Positions 1-6,664 of a stretch of 13,242 nucleotides of DNA are shown here, piece by piece. The translations under genes were made by a program, and so were the position numbers. The notes beneath the pieces are model-generated. The model was not told the origin of the DNA, did no database searches, and was given only the letters and a program-made list of their open reading frames with translations. Every line of letters begins with the position of its first letter. Within the stretch, counting starts at the first letter, position 1. The DNA comes from Nitrospirales bacterium (GTDB lineage Bacteria > Nitrospirota > Nitrospiria > Nitrospirales > UBA8639): contig JAJDBO010000332.1 of the NCBI GenBank assembly GCA_029261305.1, positions 1 to 13,242 on the forward strand, written 5' to 3'.

Positions 1-337
1 CGATAAGGTCAACGGAGCTGTTTTTTAGAGGTATACAGTCTAAAGTACCCCAGATAGGATAATCCAGGGAAGTATTTCCCCTTAGCTCATCATCGACATC
101 AACACCTATGACCGCCTTGCACTTGCCCTTAAGATTAAGGCCCGACATATGACCACTCCCACACCCAGCATCAAGAATTACATGGGAAGGTAAGAGAGAA
201 GAAATAGCTTCACCATTAAAAAAGTGATTTTCCCCTTTATAATCAGGGTAAAATCGCTTAAATAAATCGACAACAGCCTGGCGTTTCGTCAATACCATCG
301 TTGTTTTCTCGTCTGAAGATTTTGCGTCTATGGTCAT
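1..337 (-). CDS. Class I SAM-dependent methyltransferase, N-terminal part (runs off left edge)
   Basis: Translating the minus strand from the ATG at 337 gives an open frame of 112 codons to the window edge. About residues 50-60 read VILDAGCGSGH, the glycine-rich SAM-binding motif I of class I methyltransferases. It is followed by VIGVDVDDEL, with the acidic residue expected to bind the ribose, and then by LKNSSVDLI, the usual post-motif strand. The substrate-binding C-terminal half is outside the window, so the substrate is unknown; a role in modifying or regulating the polysaccharide is inferred only from position. The start is uncertain. There is no clear Shine-Dalgarno before the ATG at 337; in-frame alternatives are ATG at 391, which would read through a hairpin, and ATG at 298. 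A 330-base gap separates it from the upstream operon, so it may have its own promoter. Confidence 0.8.
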   Translation of the reverse strand, partial: MTIDAKSSDEKTTMVLTKRQAVVDLFKRFYPDYKGENHFFNGEAISSLLPSHVILDAGCGSGHMSGLNLKGKCKAVIGVDVDDELRGNTSLDYPIWGTLDCIPLKNSSVDLI

Positions 338-667
338 TTTTCGACTTGTAAAAAATTTAGGGGAATGCGTGGCGGTATCGCCACATTTCATGGGAAATGG
401 CTTGCACCCTTCTTACAGCTTTGAAACGCATATCAAAATAAAAAAGCGGCCATGTTAATGTGTTTAGCTGCTCTGACTGCATAGCAAACTTGAATGCCGA
501 CCTAAAAACGGATCAACTAGAAATGCCTCAGCAATTAATCAATAGTCCTTGATTCTGGTGGGATTGAATATCAGATCATATGTCTTGCGAAATATAGTAT
601 GGGGACCAAGTCCAATAATGAAGGGTATGAGAGGCAAGCGATCAAAGGCATAATTTCTCGATTATTA
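338..667. other. Intergenic region between ligase-like gene and methyltransferase
   Basis: This 330-base gap is the only sizeable non-coding stretch in the window. It holds two further in-frame TAA stops directly after the ligase stop, making a run of three between 670 and 662. A 40-codon frame without a start (661-539) follows, and there is a GC-rich inverted repeat at 369-384. I found no convincing sigma-70 or sigma-54 promoter and no classical terminator, meaning a GC-rich stem followed directly by a T tract. The minus-strand T run near 349-356 lies more than ten bases beyond the hairpin. The next gene's promoter may lie here, but I cannot place it. Confidence 0.5.
369..384. repeat. Short perfect inverted repeat (hairpin) upstream of methyltransferase
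   Basis: GTGGCG-gtat-CGCCAC forms a 6-bp GC-rich stem with a 4-base loop. Beyond three weak or mismatched positions the flanks GAA and TTC pair again, so the imperfect repeat spans roughly 363-390. It lies about 30-50 bases upstream of the favoured start of the methyltransferase at 337. It could be a 5' UTR structure, an operator or a weak terminator. Only the base pairing is seen; function is not shown. Confidence 0.5.
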
Positions 668-2011
668 TTACGTAGAAAGAAACGCCTCAGACTGAGTTTG
701 ACCATACCGTTCGCAGTAGGTAAACAATGCAGAGGTAATACCCATAATTAGCCATGGCTCACCGCCAGCCAGATCATGACCGACAAGAAAATAGGTAAAA
801 TAGAATAGGCTCCCTCCTATCATCGAAACACTGACTCGGGCACTAAAGCTGTCGCCACAACCAGTGGCAATTTTTCTGACAGAAAACAAGGCTAATACCC
901 AAAGTACGATCAAAGCCACAAATATAATACCACCAATAACGCCAAGCTCTCCTAAAACCTGGAGATAGACATTGTGGACGATCAAAAGCTCTTCCTGGTC
1001 GATGTTCCCAACCCCCTTCCCTAGAATTGGCGATTCACTAAACGCTTCCAGGGCAATTTGAAAAAATTCCAATCGGTGCAGAATTGACGGATCATCCCAC
1101 AATACCTCAGTTGTAAAGCGTGCTTGAATGAAGGAATGGAGATTAAAGAATATCCCCCCCACCACCACCACCACCATGAATAATCCACTAATCAGCAAAT
1201 CATTCATTCTGATCTTGCGTACCATAAGCACACCAATGCCAATGAAACCTACAGCTAATCCTATCCACGCTGCACGTGTCCCACTCACAATGACCATGAG
1301 TACCATCACAACAGTAAAAACCCAGGTACAGAATCTTCCCCACTTTGGAAAAAATGGAGCGATACTGAATCCGGCAAAAATACACAAGGGCAACCAAAAG
1401 CCAACGCCACGCAGAAAAACTCCTGCACCCTGATCCAGTTTTACTACCTTCAAAATATTATTATTCGATTGGAGGGCCTCAGTTTGCAACATCGTTGTCA
1501 AACCCACAATTCCACCATTCTCAGCAATGGACATAATAAAAGCAATGGTCTGAAAAAGACCTGTAAAAAGAAGGCAAACAACTATTTGTCGATAACGTAT
1601 GGGGAAATTAATACTAAGGAATCCTACAAGCAGGATATACAACATTCCATTACGAAAAATCTTCATGCCCTGATAAAGACCCCATTCAAGTTTTTCCCCC
1701 CATAAGATAGACAGTGCATACAAGAGGAAAAAAATCACAACGACTAGATCAAGTGTATTCGTTGGGAAGAGCCATTTCCCCCTTATGCATCCTGATGCGA
1801 GCCAAAGACAAAAACATACGACAAGTAGGAGGTCACTGATCCTAGCATGCGCACTACCGATCTCCCAGAGAGACACTTCTCGAATCGGCATGGTCAAAAT
1901 AATAAGGGCCATCAAAACGCCCATTCCCTGAAAGGGACCTTTCAATGCTGGAGGCATACTGGGAGAGGATTCAAGTTGAGGCAGGACGAAACTCACTTCA
2001 CACCTTTCCAT
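668..2011 (-). CDS. O-antigen ligase / polymerase-like membrane protein (WaaL/Wzy_C family)
   Basis: A 447-residue, very hydrophobic protein with about ten or more predicted membrane helices. Two signatures of the O-antigen ligase (Wzy_C) domain are visible: SGTRAAWIGL at residues 243-252, with the conserved Arg246, and GKGVGN at 331-336 followed by HNVYLQVLGELGVIGG at 346-361, the periplasmic-loop His motif followed by a helix. In this family such proteins either ligate undecaprenyl-linked glycan to lipid A-core or polymerise repeat units, and sequence alone does not separate the two. The ATG at 2011 overlaps the upstream gene by 14 bases and lacks a Shine-Dalgarno. An in-frame GTG at 1996 has AAAGG six bases upstream and would give 442 residues with no overlap, so it is a real alternative start. 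The gene ends in three consecutive TAA stops and carries a C7 run and a GGT/GTG repeat near 1154-1176. Confidence 0.85.
   Translation of the reverse strand: MERCEVSFVLPQLESSPSMPPALKGPFQGMGVLMALIILTMPIREVSLWEIGSAHARISDLLLVVCFCLWLASGCIRGKWLFPTNTLDLVVVIFFLLYALSILWGEKLEWGLYQGMKIFRNGMLYILLVGFLSINFPIRYRQIVVCLLFTGLFQTIAFIMSIAENGGIVGLTTMLQTEALQSNNNILKVVKLDQGAGVFLRGVGFWLPLCIFAGFSIAPFFPKWGRFCTWVFTVVMVLMVIVSGTRAAWIGLAVGFIGIGVLMVRKIRMNDLLISGLFMVVVVVGGIFFNLHSFIQARFTTEVLWDDPSILHRLEFFQIALEAFSESPILGKGVGNIDQEELLIVHNVYLQVLGELGVIGGIIFVALIVLWVLALFSVRKIATGCGDSFSARVSVSMIGGSLFYFTYFLVGHDLAGGEPWLIMGITSALFTYCERYGQTQSEAFLST
1154..1176. repeat. C7 homopolymer next to five CCA repeats inside the ligase-like gene
   Basis: On the plus strand seven C residues (1154-1160) are followed by five ACC/CCA units up to 1176. 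On the coding strand this encodes five Val codons and two Gly codons within a membrane helix near residues 279-286. Changes in the triplet number would keep the frame, whereas slippage in the C7 run would shift it. It is a candidate hypervariable site; no variation can be seen from one sequence. Confidence 0.7.
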
Positions 2012-3488
2012 AAAGAAATACCGAAATCCGGTATTCGAGGAAATCTTTTTTAAACAGTTTTGATTTCATTTGATAATCAGAATCCAAAAAGAATCGTTTA
2101 TCGGCTAACAGGACATAGTGATCGTCCAACCAGCGCCGAACCTTCTCCGTCTCCCCCTTGAGGGCAGGGTCAGCTGCCACGACCCATAGACGTCTTCCAC
2201 TTCCCTCATCCAAACACGTCCCACATTCCTCGAAATCTGTCACGCAAATTGGTCTAGAAAACCCTTCAAAACCGTTTAAGTAATACCCTATGGGCCGTGA
2301 GGACCCTATCGCCATAAGACAATCTTCAGGTTGCGCATTCTCACGAATAAAGGCACCAACCTCCCGCCAGGGATCAACATGCGCGAGAATATGAAACTCC
2401 CTATTGTGGTAGTAGTTGTTCGCCGAAACCGAAATTGGAATCAAGAGGGCCAAAAAAATACATATTTGAGTCCAACGATGTGACCAATAGGAGAATCCTT
2501 TTGCAATAATGAGAAAGTAAAGAGGAGCAAGAAAGGCAAAATATCGTGGCATTGTGTCAGAAATCAGCGCGGCGGCTACAAAAGGGACAAATAATGAAAG
2601 CCCCAAAAATTTTAGTGGTTCAGGTTTATCTTTTAGACCCTTCATTCCAAGAATACCAAGCAGGGCAAAGAGAAGACTTCCTACGATGGCAACTGGGTTC
2701 CACGGCAGGATAGTCTGACCAAGACTGAACGAGGAAAGAACGTAGAGAGGTTTCATAACCCAGGCTATAAAAGAAACCGGAAATTTATCGGGAGCATTGA
2801 TTGCAAACATTGCCGGATTTTCGATCTGATGAAGTAGGCTTGGAAGCCAAAACAGAAAGGCCATGCCGATGATAACTTGCGATATGAACGCTTTTAGCTG
2901 GTGTGTGCGATACCTGGAATAACTGGAGAAGAAGAAAAACCATTCAAACAGAAGAACCAAGAACGCATGATAGTGAACATAGACATTCAGCACACTCAAT
3001 GCAGTGTACATACTCCAGTGAAATTGCATTCCGTTTTTTAGGGCTTTGATAAAGAAATATAGGGACCAGATTGAAAGACATGTCAGAAGGGAATACATGC
3101 GAACTTCGCGATCATACAGAAGATGAAATGGTGAGACAGCCACCAAGAATGCGGCAATTATTGCTGGGGTTCTCCCCACCAATTCACGCCCGAGGAAAAA
3201 CACCCCAGGAATGACGGCAACCCCGAAAATTACAGAGAGCAAACGAAGGTGAAATTCTTCGCCCCCAAAAGCGCTCCATCCTTTCAATAATAGAAAATAA
3301 AATGGGGGGTGGGCATTTCCACAAGCTGGCTTAAACAGGGATTTAATATCGCGTATATTCTCTGCCTGACAAAGACTAAGGAGTTCATCGATCCAAAATG
3401 ATTTTTCTCCAAGGTCCCATACTCTAAGAAATCCGGCGACAAGGATAACCCCAAAAAGAATCAGGACAATATTTCTTTGCTGATTCAT
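1998..3488 (-). CDS. GT39/ArnT-like membrane glycosyltransferase (PMT family, lipid-linked sugar donor)
   Basis: A 496-residue polytopic membrane protein. After a first helix (about residues 7-23) comes SFWIDE with the acidic pair D34-E35, the catalytic-loop signature of GT-C enzymes. HPPFYFLLLKGW follows at 60-71, and YDREVRMYSL comes after the third or fourth helix, all typical of the dolichyl/polyprenyl-phosphate-sugar-dependent PMT/ArnT superfamily. Many hydrophobic helices follow, then a soluble C-terminal domain of about 120 residues (IRENAQPEDCLMAIG onward). Family members take sugar from a polyprenyl-phosphate carrier and add it to a glycan or protein on the outer face of the inner membrane. 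The acceptor here is unknown; decoration of the glycan made by this locus is inferred. The ATG overlaps the upstream stop by four bases (ATGA, 3485-3488), indicating translational coupling. Confidence 0.85.
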   Translation of the reverse strand: MNQQRNIVLILFGVILVAGFLRVWDLGEKSFWIDELLSLCQAENIRDIKSLFKPACGNAHPPFYFLLLKGWSAFGGEEFHLRLLSVIFGVAVIPGVFFLGRELVGRTPAIIAAFLVAVSPFHLLYDREVRMYSLLTCLSIWSLYFFIKALKNGMQFHWSMYTALSVLNVYVHYHAFLVLLFEWFFFFSSYSRYRTHQLKAFISQVIIGMAFLFWLPSLLHQIENPAMFAINAPDKFPVSFIAWVMKPLYVLSSFSLGQTILPWNPVAIVGSLLFALLGILGMKGLKDKPEPLKFLGLSLFVPFVAAALISDTMPRYFAFLAPLYFLIIAKGFSYWSHRWTQICIFLALLIPISVSANNYYHNREFHILAHVDPWREVGAFIRENAQPEDCLMAIGSSRPIGYYLNGFEGFSRPICVTDFEECGTCLDEGSGRRLWVVAADPALKGETEKVRRWLDDHYVLLADKRFFLDSDYQMKSKLFKKDFLEYRISVFLYGKV

Positions 3489-5098
3489 AAATCGGTTCGC
3501 TTCGGCCCGAGTAGATCAGCAACAAATTCAACCACTCTCTTGGTTGCCTCCCCATCCGTCCGGAAAACCATGTCATCTAAAAATCGATTTCTGGCTTCTT
3601 CCTTGGTTTTTAGATAATCCTCACACTGTGGGGAAAGAAGATTCGTGACATACTTCATCAACTCCTCCGCCGTTCGTGCGACCCAAGTTGCCTGACTATC
3701 AGGATAAAGACGTCCGCCTCCACTGCCGGGAATATCAATGGTAATCACAGGTTTGCCGGCATACAGAGCTTGAAGGGCAGTAGTTGAAAAAAATGTTACA
3801 AAGACATCACATGAATTGATCAAGGGAATGATACTTGCTGAACTCTCAACGAGGATCACGTTTTTTTTTGTTCCGATGAGTGATGTAAAGTCTTTCTGCT
3901 TCTCACCCGGATGCGGCTTGATCACCAAAGTAACGTCTGTAAGAGACCCACTCAGTCTGATGATCGCTTGAATCATCTCTATTCGGCGCTTCGGTTGGTC
4001 GAACGCCCCAATATAGCTTGGCTGGGAGGCGAACAGTACCAACTTATGATTTACTGGGACACCAATCTCGTTTCGAAATTGGTTCTGGACTTTGGGTTCA
4101 ATTGAAGCCAGAGTATCGAAACCTGGATGTCCGGTCACAACTATTCGGTCAGAGTCCACACCCTGTGCCATCATATTTGAACGCGATGAGTTGCCCATGG
4201 CCGCGACCTTGTCATGCGACAGATAACGCCATTCCGGGTACCCTTTAAAGGAGAGTCCTTGCTGAACCAACAATGTCGGAATACCTGCTGCCCTGGCCAA
4301 CAATGAATAGATCCTGCAACGCTGGTCTGCATCATCGGCAGAGATAATCAACGCAGGACGATGCCCAAATATTATGTGTTCAGCAACCCCAACTAGCGGA
4401 GCCAACCTGATGAATTCTCGCCAAAACAGCCACCGCAGCTCCCCCTTCACATTGATATCCCCCACATGGTTTCGGACATCATCCATCAGGGATTTGAACT
4501 GGGGGGTTTTAAACAGCTCCCGCCGAAGTTTCCGAAGATTCCTCCTTATGGTCTGCTGCACCTTATCAACTTCAGCATCCCAGTGGTCCCAAATGGAATG
4601 AAAGATTACGGATCCATTGGGGTTCCATACTCCTTTAAGACTCCCGTCATGCACAACAACGACTTTTGCTAATTGTTGGTTTGCTATCGAGTCAGCCACA
4701 GGCTGCAATAACTGATGGTAAAACGATTTCGTAAAACAAGTGACCACGACAGTCCGAGACCCTTCTGGCCACCCAATACAACTCTGTTTCGTTTGATTGC
4801 GCCCCAAGGTCACAAAGTCTCTGAACCTTGCAGCTAACCCTTGATAGGGCCGAAAATGGCAGACCAACCGTCTCAACCAGTCCGTCCCATTCTCCTTTTT
4901 CACAAATGAAAGGGGGAAACGGTACAGCACCAAAGCGGTCGTCACTATGTCCCAAAGAGAAATTCGTTGCCCAAGGTAGAGCTGTTCCCTTAAAAGGCCT
5001 CCGGACCCAAGATTGGCTTCACCTAGGACTTTAGATAGCTTGACTGCAAGTTCAAACTTTCTATCACCCTCGGGCGAGCAACCTACGCCCCCAGACAT
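3485..5098 (-). CDS. GT-B-fold polysaccharide biosynthesis protein (CDP-glycerol transferase / capsule type)
   Basis: A 537-residue soluble protein. Its C-terminal two thirds carry motifs shared by CDP-glycerol glycerophosphotransferases, UDP-GlcNAc 2-epimerase-like proteins and capsule transferases: DADQRCRIYSLLARAAGIP (257-275) leading to VQQG, VTGHPGFD (321-328), KPHPGE (394-399), and FFSTTALQALYAGKPV (436-451). The first 110 residues are less recognisable and contain few motifs. It probably transfers a glycosyl or polyol-phosphate group during repeat-unit assembly in the cytoplasm, but donor and acceptor cannot be assigned. The ATG at 5098 has a good Shine-Dalgarno, AGGAG, eight bases upstream. 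A coding-strand A9 run covers codons 410-413 (plus-strand T9 at 3861-3869). The gene lies 71 bases after the dehydratase-like gene and overlaps the following gene by four bases. Confidence 0.75.
   Translation of the reverse strand: MSGGVGCSPEGDRKFELAVKLSKVLGEANLGSGGLLREQLYLGQRISLWDIVTTALVLYRFPLSFVKKENGTDWLRRLVCHFRPYQGLAARFRDFVTLGRNQTKQSCIGWPEGSRTVVVTCFTKSFYHQLLQPVADSIANQQLAKVVVVHDGSLKGVWNPNGSVIFHSIWDHWDAEVDKVQQTIRRNLRKLRRELFKTPQFKSLMDDVRNHVGDINVKGELRWLFWREFIRLAPLVGVAEHIIFGHRPALIISADDADQRCRIYSLLARAAGIPTLLVQQGLSFKGYPEWRYLSHDKVAAMGNSSRSNMMAQGVDSDRIVVTGHPGFDTLASIEPKVQNQFRNEIGVPVNHKLVLFASQPSYIGAFDQPKRRIEMIQAIIRLSGSLTDVTLVIKPHPGEKQKDFTSLIGTKKNVILVESSASIIPLINSCDVFVTFFSTTALQALYAGKPVITIDIPGSGGGRLYPDSQATWVARTAEELMKYVTNLLSPQCEDYLKTKEEARNRFLDDMVFRTDGEATKRVVEFVADLLGPKRTDL
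3861..3869. repeat. Nine-base A/T homopolymer inside the GT-B gene
   Basis: Plus strand T9, coding strand A9, spanning the codons for Thr410-Lys411-Lys412-Asn413 of the GT-B transferase. Runs of this length are known hot spots for replication slippage and RNA-polymerase slippage in bacterial surface genes. In this sequence the frame is intact, so the gene is in the on state. Phase variation is only inferred. Confidence 0.7.
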
Positions 5099-5106
5099 TC
5101 AATCCA

Positions 5107-5111
5107 CTCCT
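5107..5111 (-). promoter_or_regulatory. Ribosome binding site of the GT-B gene
   Basis: AGGAG on the minus strand, eight bases before the ATG at 5098. It supports that start and shows that this gene can be translated independently after the 71-base gap that follows the dehydratase-like gene. Confidence 0.7.
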
Positions 5112-5169
5112 AACTGCATGGGATGACCTTGCGTCAGAGCCTTACAGTGATATTCCTGTTTAATCTTGA

Positions 5170-6195
5170 TCACCGAGCACCATGGGCAGGGATATCAGTA
5201 TCATTGCTGTCAACAGGAACCCTTTCTGCATCTAGGTCTGCTTGAACCATAATTCTTACCAACTCCTTAAACTTCACCTTTGGGTCAAATCCAAAAGCCT
5301 TCCGTGCCTTCGCCGTATTTCCAACTAATGCGCTCGTCTTTGTTGGTCTAAAGAGACTTTTATCAGAGACCACATAATCTTTCGGATTCAACCGAACAAC
5401 AGCAAATGCCTCATTCACGAATTCTTCAACCGAATGTATCTCACCCGTAGCCAGAATAAAATCGTTGGGTTTGTCCATTTGCAATATATTCCATGCCGCC
5501 TCCATATACTCCCTCGAATACCCCCAATCAATCTCGGCACTCATATCACCGAGAACTAACTTCTCCTGCTTGCCAAATACAATTCTCGCTACCGACTTCG
5601 TTATCTTTCGAGTCACATACTCTTCAGTTCTTCGCGGCGATTCGTGGTTATAGAAAATTCCAGTTGAAGCAAAAATTCCAAACGCATCGCGGTAGTACCT
5701 TATAAGATAATAGGCGAAAACCTTGGAGCAAGCATATACACTTTGAGGATTGAATGGAGTAGACTCTATCTGAGGCGAATTCTCGGTTTTCCCAAACATG
5801 TTGGAACTACACGGTTGAAAATAGCGGATTGAGGAATCTACCTGCTTAATTGTCTCCAGAATACGACCCACAGCCGACCCAGTAATGTCCGTGGAAAATC
5901 CCACCATGTCATAGCTCCATCCTACATGGTCTTGATCAGCCTCATTATAAATCTCCTGAGGACGAACCGTCGTGATAATTCGGTAAATAGAAGTTGGATC
6001 AGCTAGATCGCCGCGACATAGAAAAAACCGTCTGTTAAAGATATCTGAGTTTTGAATTAAGTGTTCGATGTTCCGTGTGTTTCCTGTAGCAGACCTTCTG
6101 ACCATTCCATGCACTTCATACCCTTTTTCCAGAAGGATATCAGCCAAATAGCTTCCATCCTGTCCAGTGACACCAAATATCAATGCTTTTTTCAC
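5170..6195 (-). CDS. GDP-mannose 4,6-dehydratase-like SDR protein with altered active site
   Basis: 341 residues from a GTG start at 6195 with GGAGG four bases upstream. The frame is open to 6429, but that extension overlaps the Nudix gene and lacks family similarity. The extended-SDR Rossmann loop GVTGQDG is at residues 8-14, and the Y-x3-K pair is Tyr154/Lys158. NHESPRR followed by EEYVTRKI and DWGYSREYMEAAW are hallmarks of GDP-mannose 4,6-dehydratases, which make GDP-4-keto-6-deoxymannose. The active-site strand reads QPCSSNMFG (127-135), where the family usually has STSELYG. With a constant offset of two from the E. coli enzyme as I recall it (Thr132, Glu134, Tyr156, Lys160), Thr becomes Ser130 and the catalytic Glu becomes Asn132. 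The usual RPTE motif is RPTK here, and the NAAQSHV-like stretch is NEADQDHV. It may be a divergent dehydratase, or a related epimerase or oxidoreductase acting on a GDP-hexose. Confidence 0.85.
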   Translation of the reverse strand: MKKALIFGVTGQDGSYLADILLEKGYEVHGMVRRSATGNTRNIEHLIQNSDIFNRRFFLCRGDLADPTSIYRIITTVRPQEIYNEADQDHVGWSYDMVGFSTDITGSAVGRILETIKQVDSSIRYFQPCSSNMFGKTENSPQIESTPFNPQSVYACSKVFAYYLIRYYRDAFGIFASTGIFYNHESPRRTEEYVTRKITKSVARIVFGKQEKLVLGDMSAEIDWGYSREYMEAAWNILQMDKPNDFILATGEIHSVEEFVNEAFAVVRLNPKDYVVSDKSLFRPTKTSALVGNTAKARKAFGFDPKVKFKELVRIMVQADLDAERVPVDSNDTDIPAHGAR

Positions 6196-6199
6196 AATT

Positions 6200-6204
6200 C
6201 CTCC
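6200..6204 (-). promoter_or_regulatory. Ribosome binding site fixing the GTG start of the GDP-mannose dehydratase-like gene
   Basis: GGAGG on the minus strand, four bases before the GTG at 6195. The codons after this GTG begin the beta-strand KKALIFGVTG, exactly where dehydratases of this family start. It decides against the upstream starts in the longer open frame. Confidence 0.8.
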
Positions 6205-6232
6205 ACAACAAAATACATGACTCTTACCCCAC

Positions 6233-6664
6233 TCACTGGCATACTTCTTTAAACGGTTGCACATAGAATATATCTGGGAGAGTCTTACTGTAAGCCCAGT
6301 CAGCGCTTTGACCATCAAGTGTGATAACTTGTCGTTCGTCCACCTCCCCCGCAAACACCACACTGACCGTATGAAGTCCAGTCTGGAGGTCAAAAGGCGC
6401 ATCAGGAAACACTTCCTCGTAAAAGCCAATGGCCCGAAGATTTCGCAGAGTCAATCCCACCTCAGTCTTAACCTTCCTAACAACAGCCTCTTCCATCGTT
6501 TCTCCCTTGAGAACTCGCCCTCCGATCACCCACCATTGATCTTTTAGAGGTTCAGCTTTTCGCTTAACGAGAAGATATTCTCCACAGGGATTTGTAATAA
6601 TCACATCCACACATAGAATAGGCAGGACATCGAGAATTTGTTTGTACTGTTCGAGGGGAATCAC
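6233..6664 (-). CDS. Nudix hydrolase, GDP-mannose mannosyl hydrolase-like
   Basis: 143 residues with a GTG start that overlaps the preceding stop by four bases (GTGA, 6661-6664). The Nudix box runs from Gly49 to Leu71, G-x5-E-x7-R-K-V-K-T-E-V-G-L, with Lys64 and Thr67 replacing two of the usual acidic residues. GDP-mannose mannosyl hydrolases (Gmm/NudD) also depart from the consensus at these two positions. The surroundings fit as well: Asp20 in VDVIITN, Arg35 in LLVKR, Arg50 in GGRV and the metal-ligand Glu68 align with Asp22, Arg37, Arg52 and Glu70 of the E. coli enzyme as I recall it. Gmm releases mannose from GDP-mannose. Here the histidine expected near the C-terminus (His124 in E. coli) is not apparent, so substrate or mechanism may differ. 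It lies between the C-methyltransferase and the GDP-mannose dehydratase-like gene, consistent with GDP-sugar metabolism. Confidence 0.8.
   Translation of the reverse strand: MIPLEQYKQILDVLPILCVDVIITNPCGEYLLVKRKAEPLKDQWWVIGGRVLKGETMEEAVVRKVKTEVGLTLRNLRAIGFYEEVFPDAPFDLQTGLHTVSVVFAGEVDERQVITLDGQSADWAYSKTLPDIFYVQPFKEVCQ

Noticed and set aside
420..460. Possible sigma-54 promoter (TGGC element near 447-451, minus strand)
   Set aside because: The GC element required at the correct spacing is missing; the sequence at the expected position is a T/A run.
600..614. GGAC-caa-GTCC small stem after the ligase-like gene as a terminator
   Set aside because: The stem is only 4 bp and is not followed by a T tract on either strand.
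1128..1433. Plus-strand open frame with a Pro/Thr-rich product inside the ligase-like gene
   Set aside because: It lies opposite a well-supported membrane protein gene, and its composition reflects the triplet repeat and codon bias of the other strand. No ribosome binding site or family motif was seen.
6196..6429. N-terminal extension of the GDP-mannose dehydratase-like frame (78 codons)
   Set aside because: It overlaps the Nudix gene, has no family similarity, and the GTG at 6195 with a GGAGG site begins exactly at the Rossmann beta-strand.
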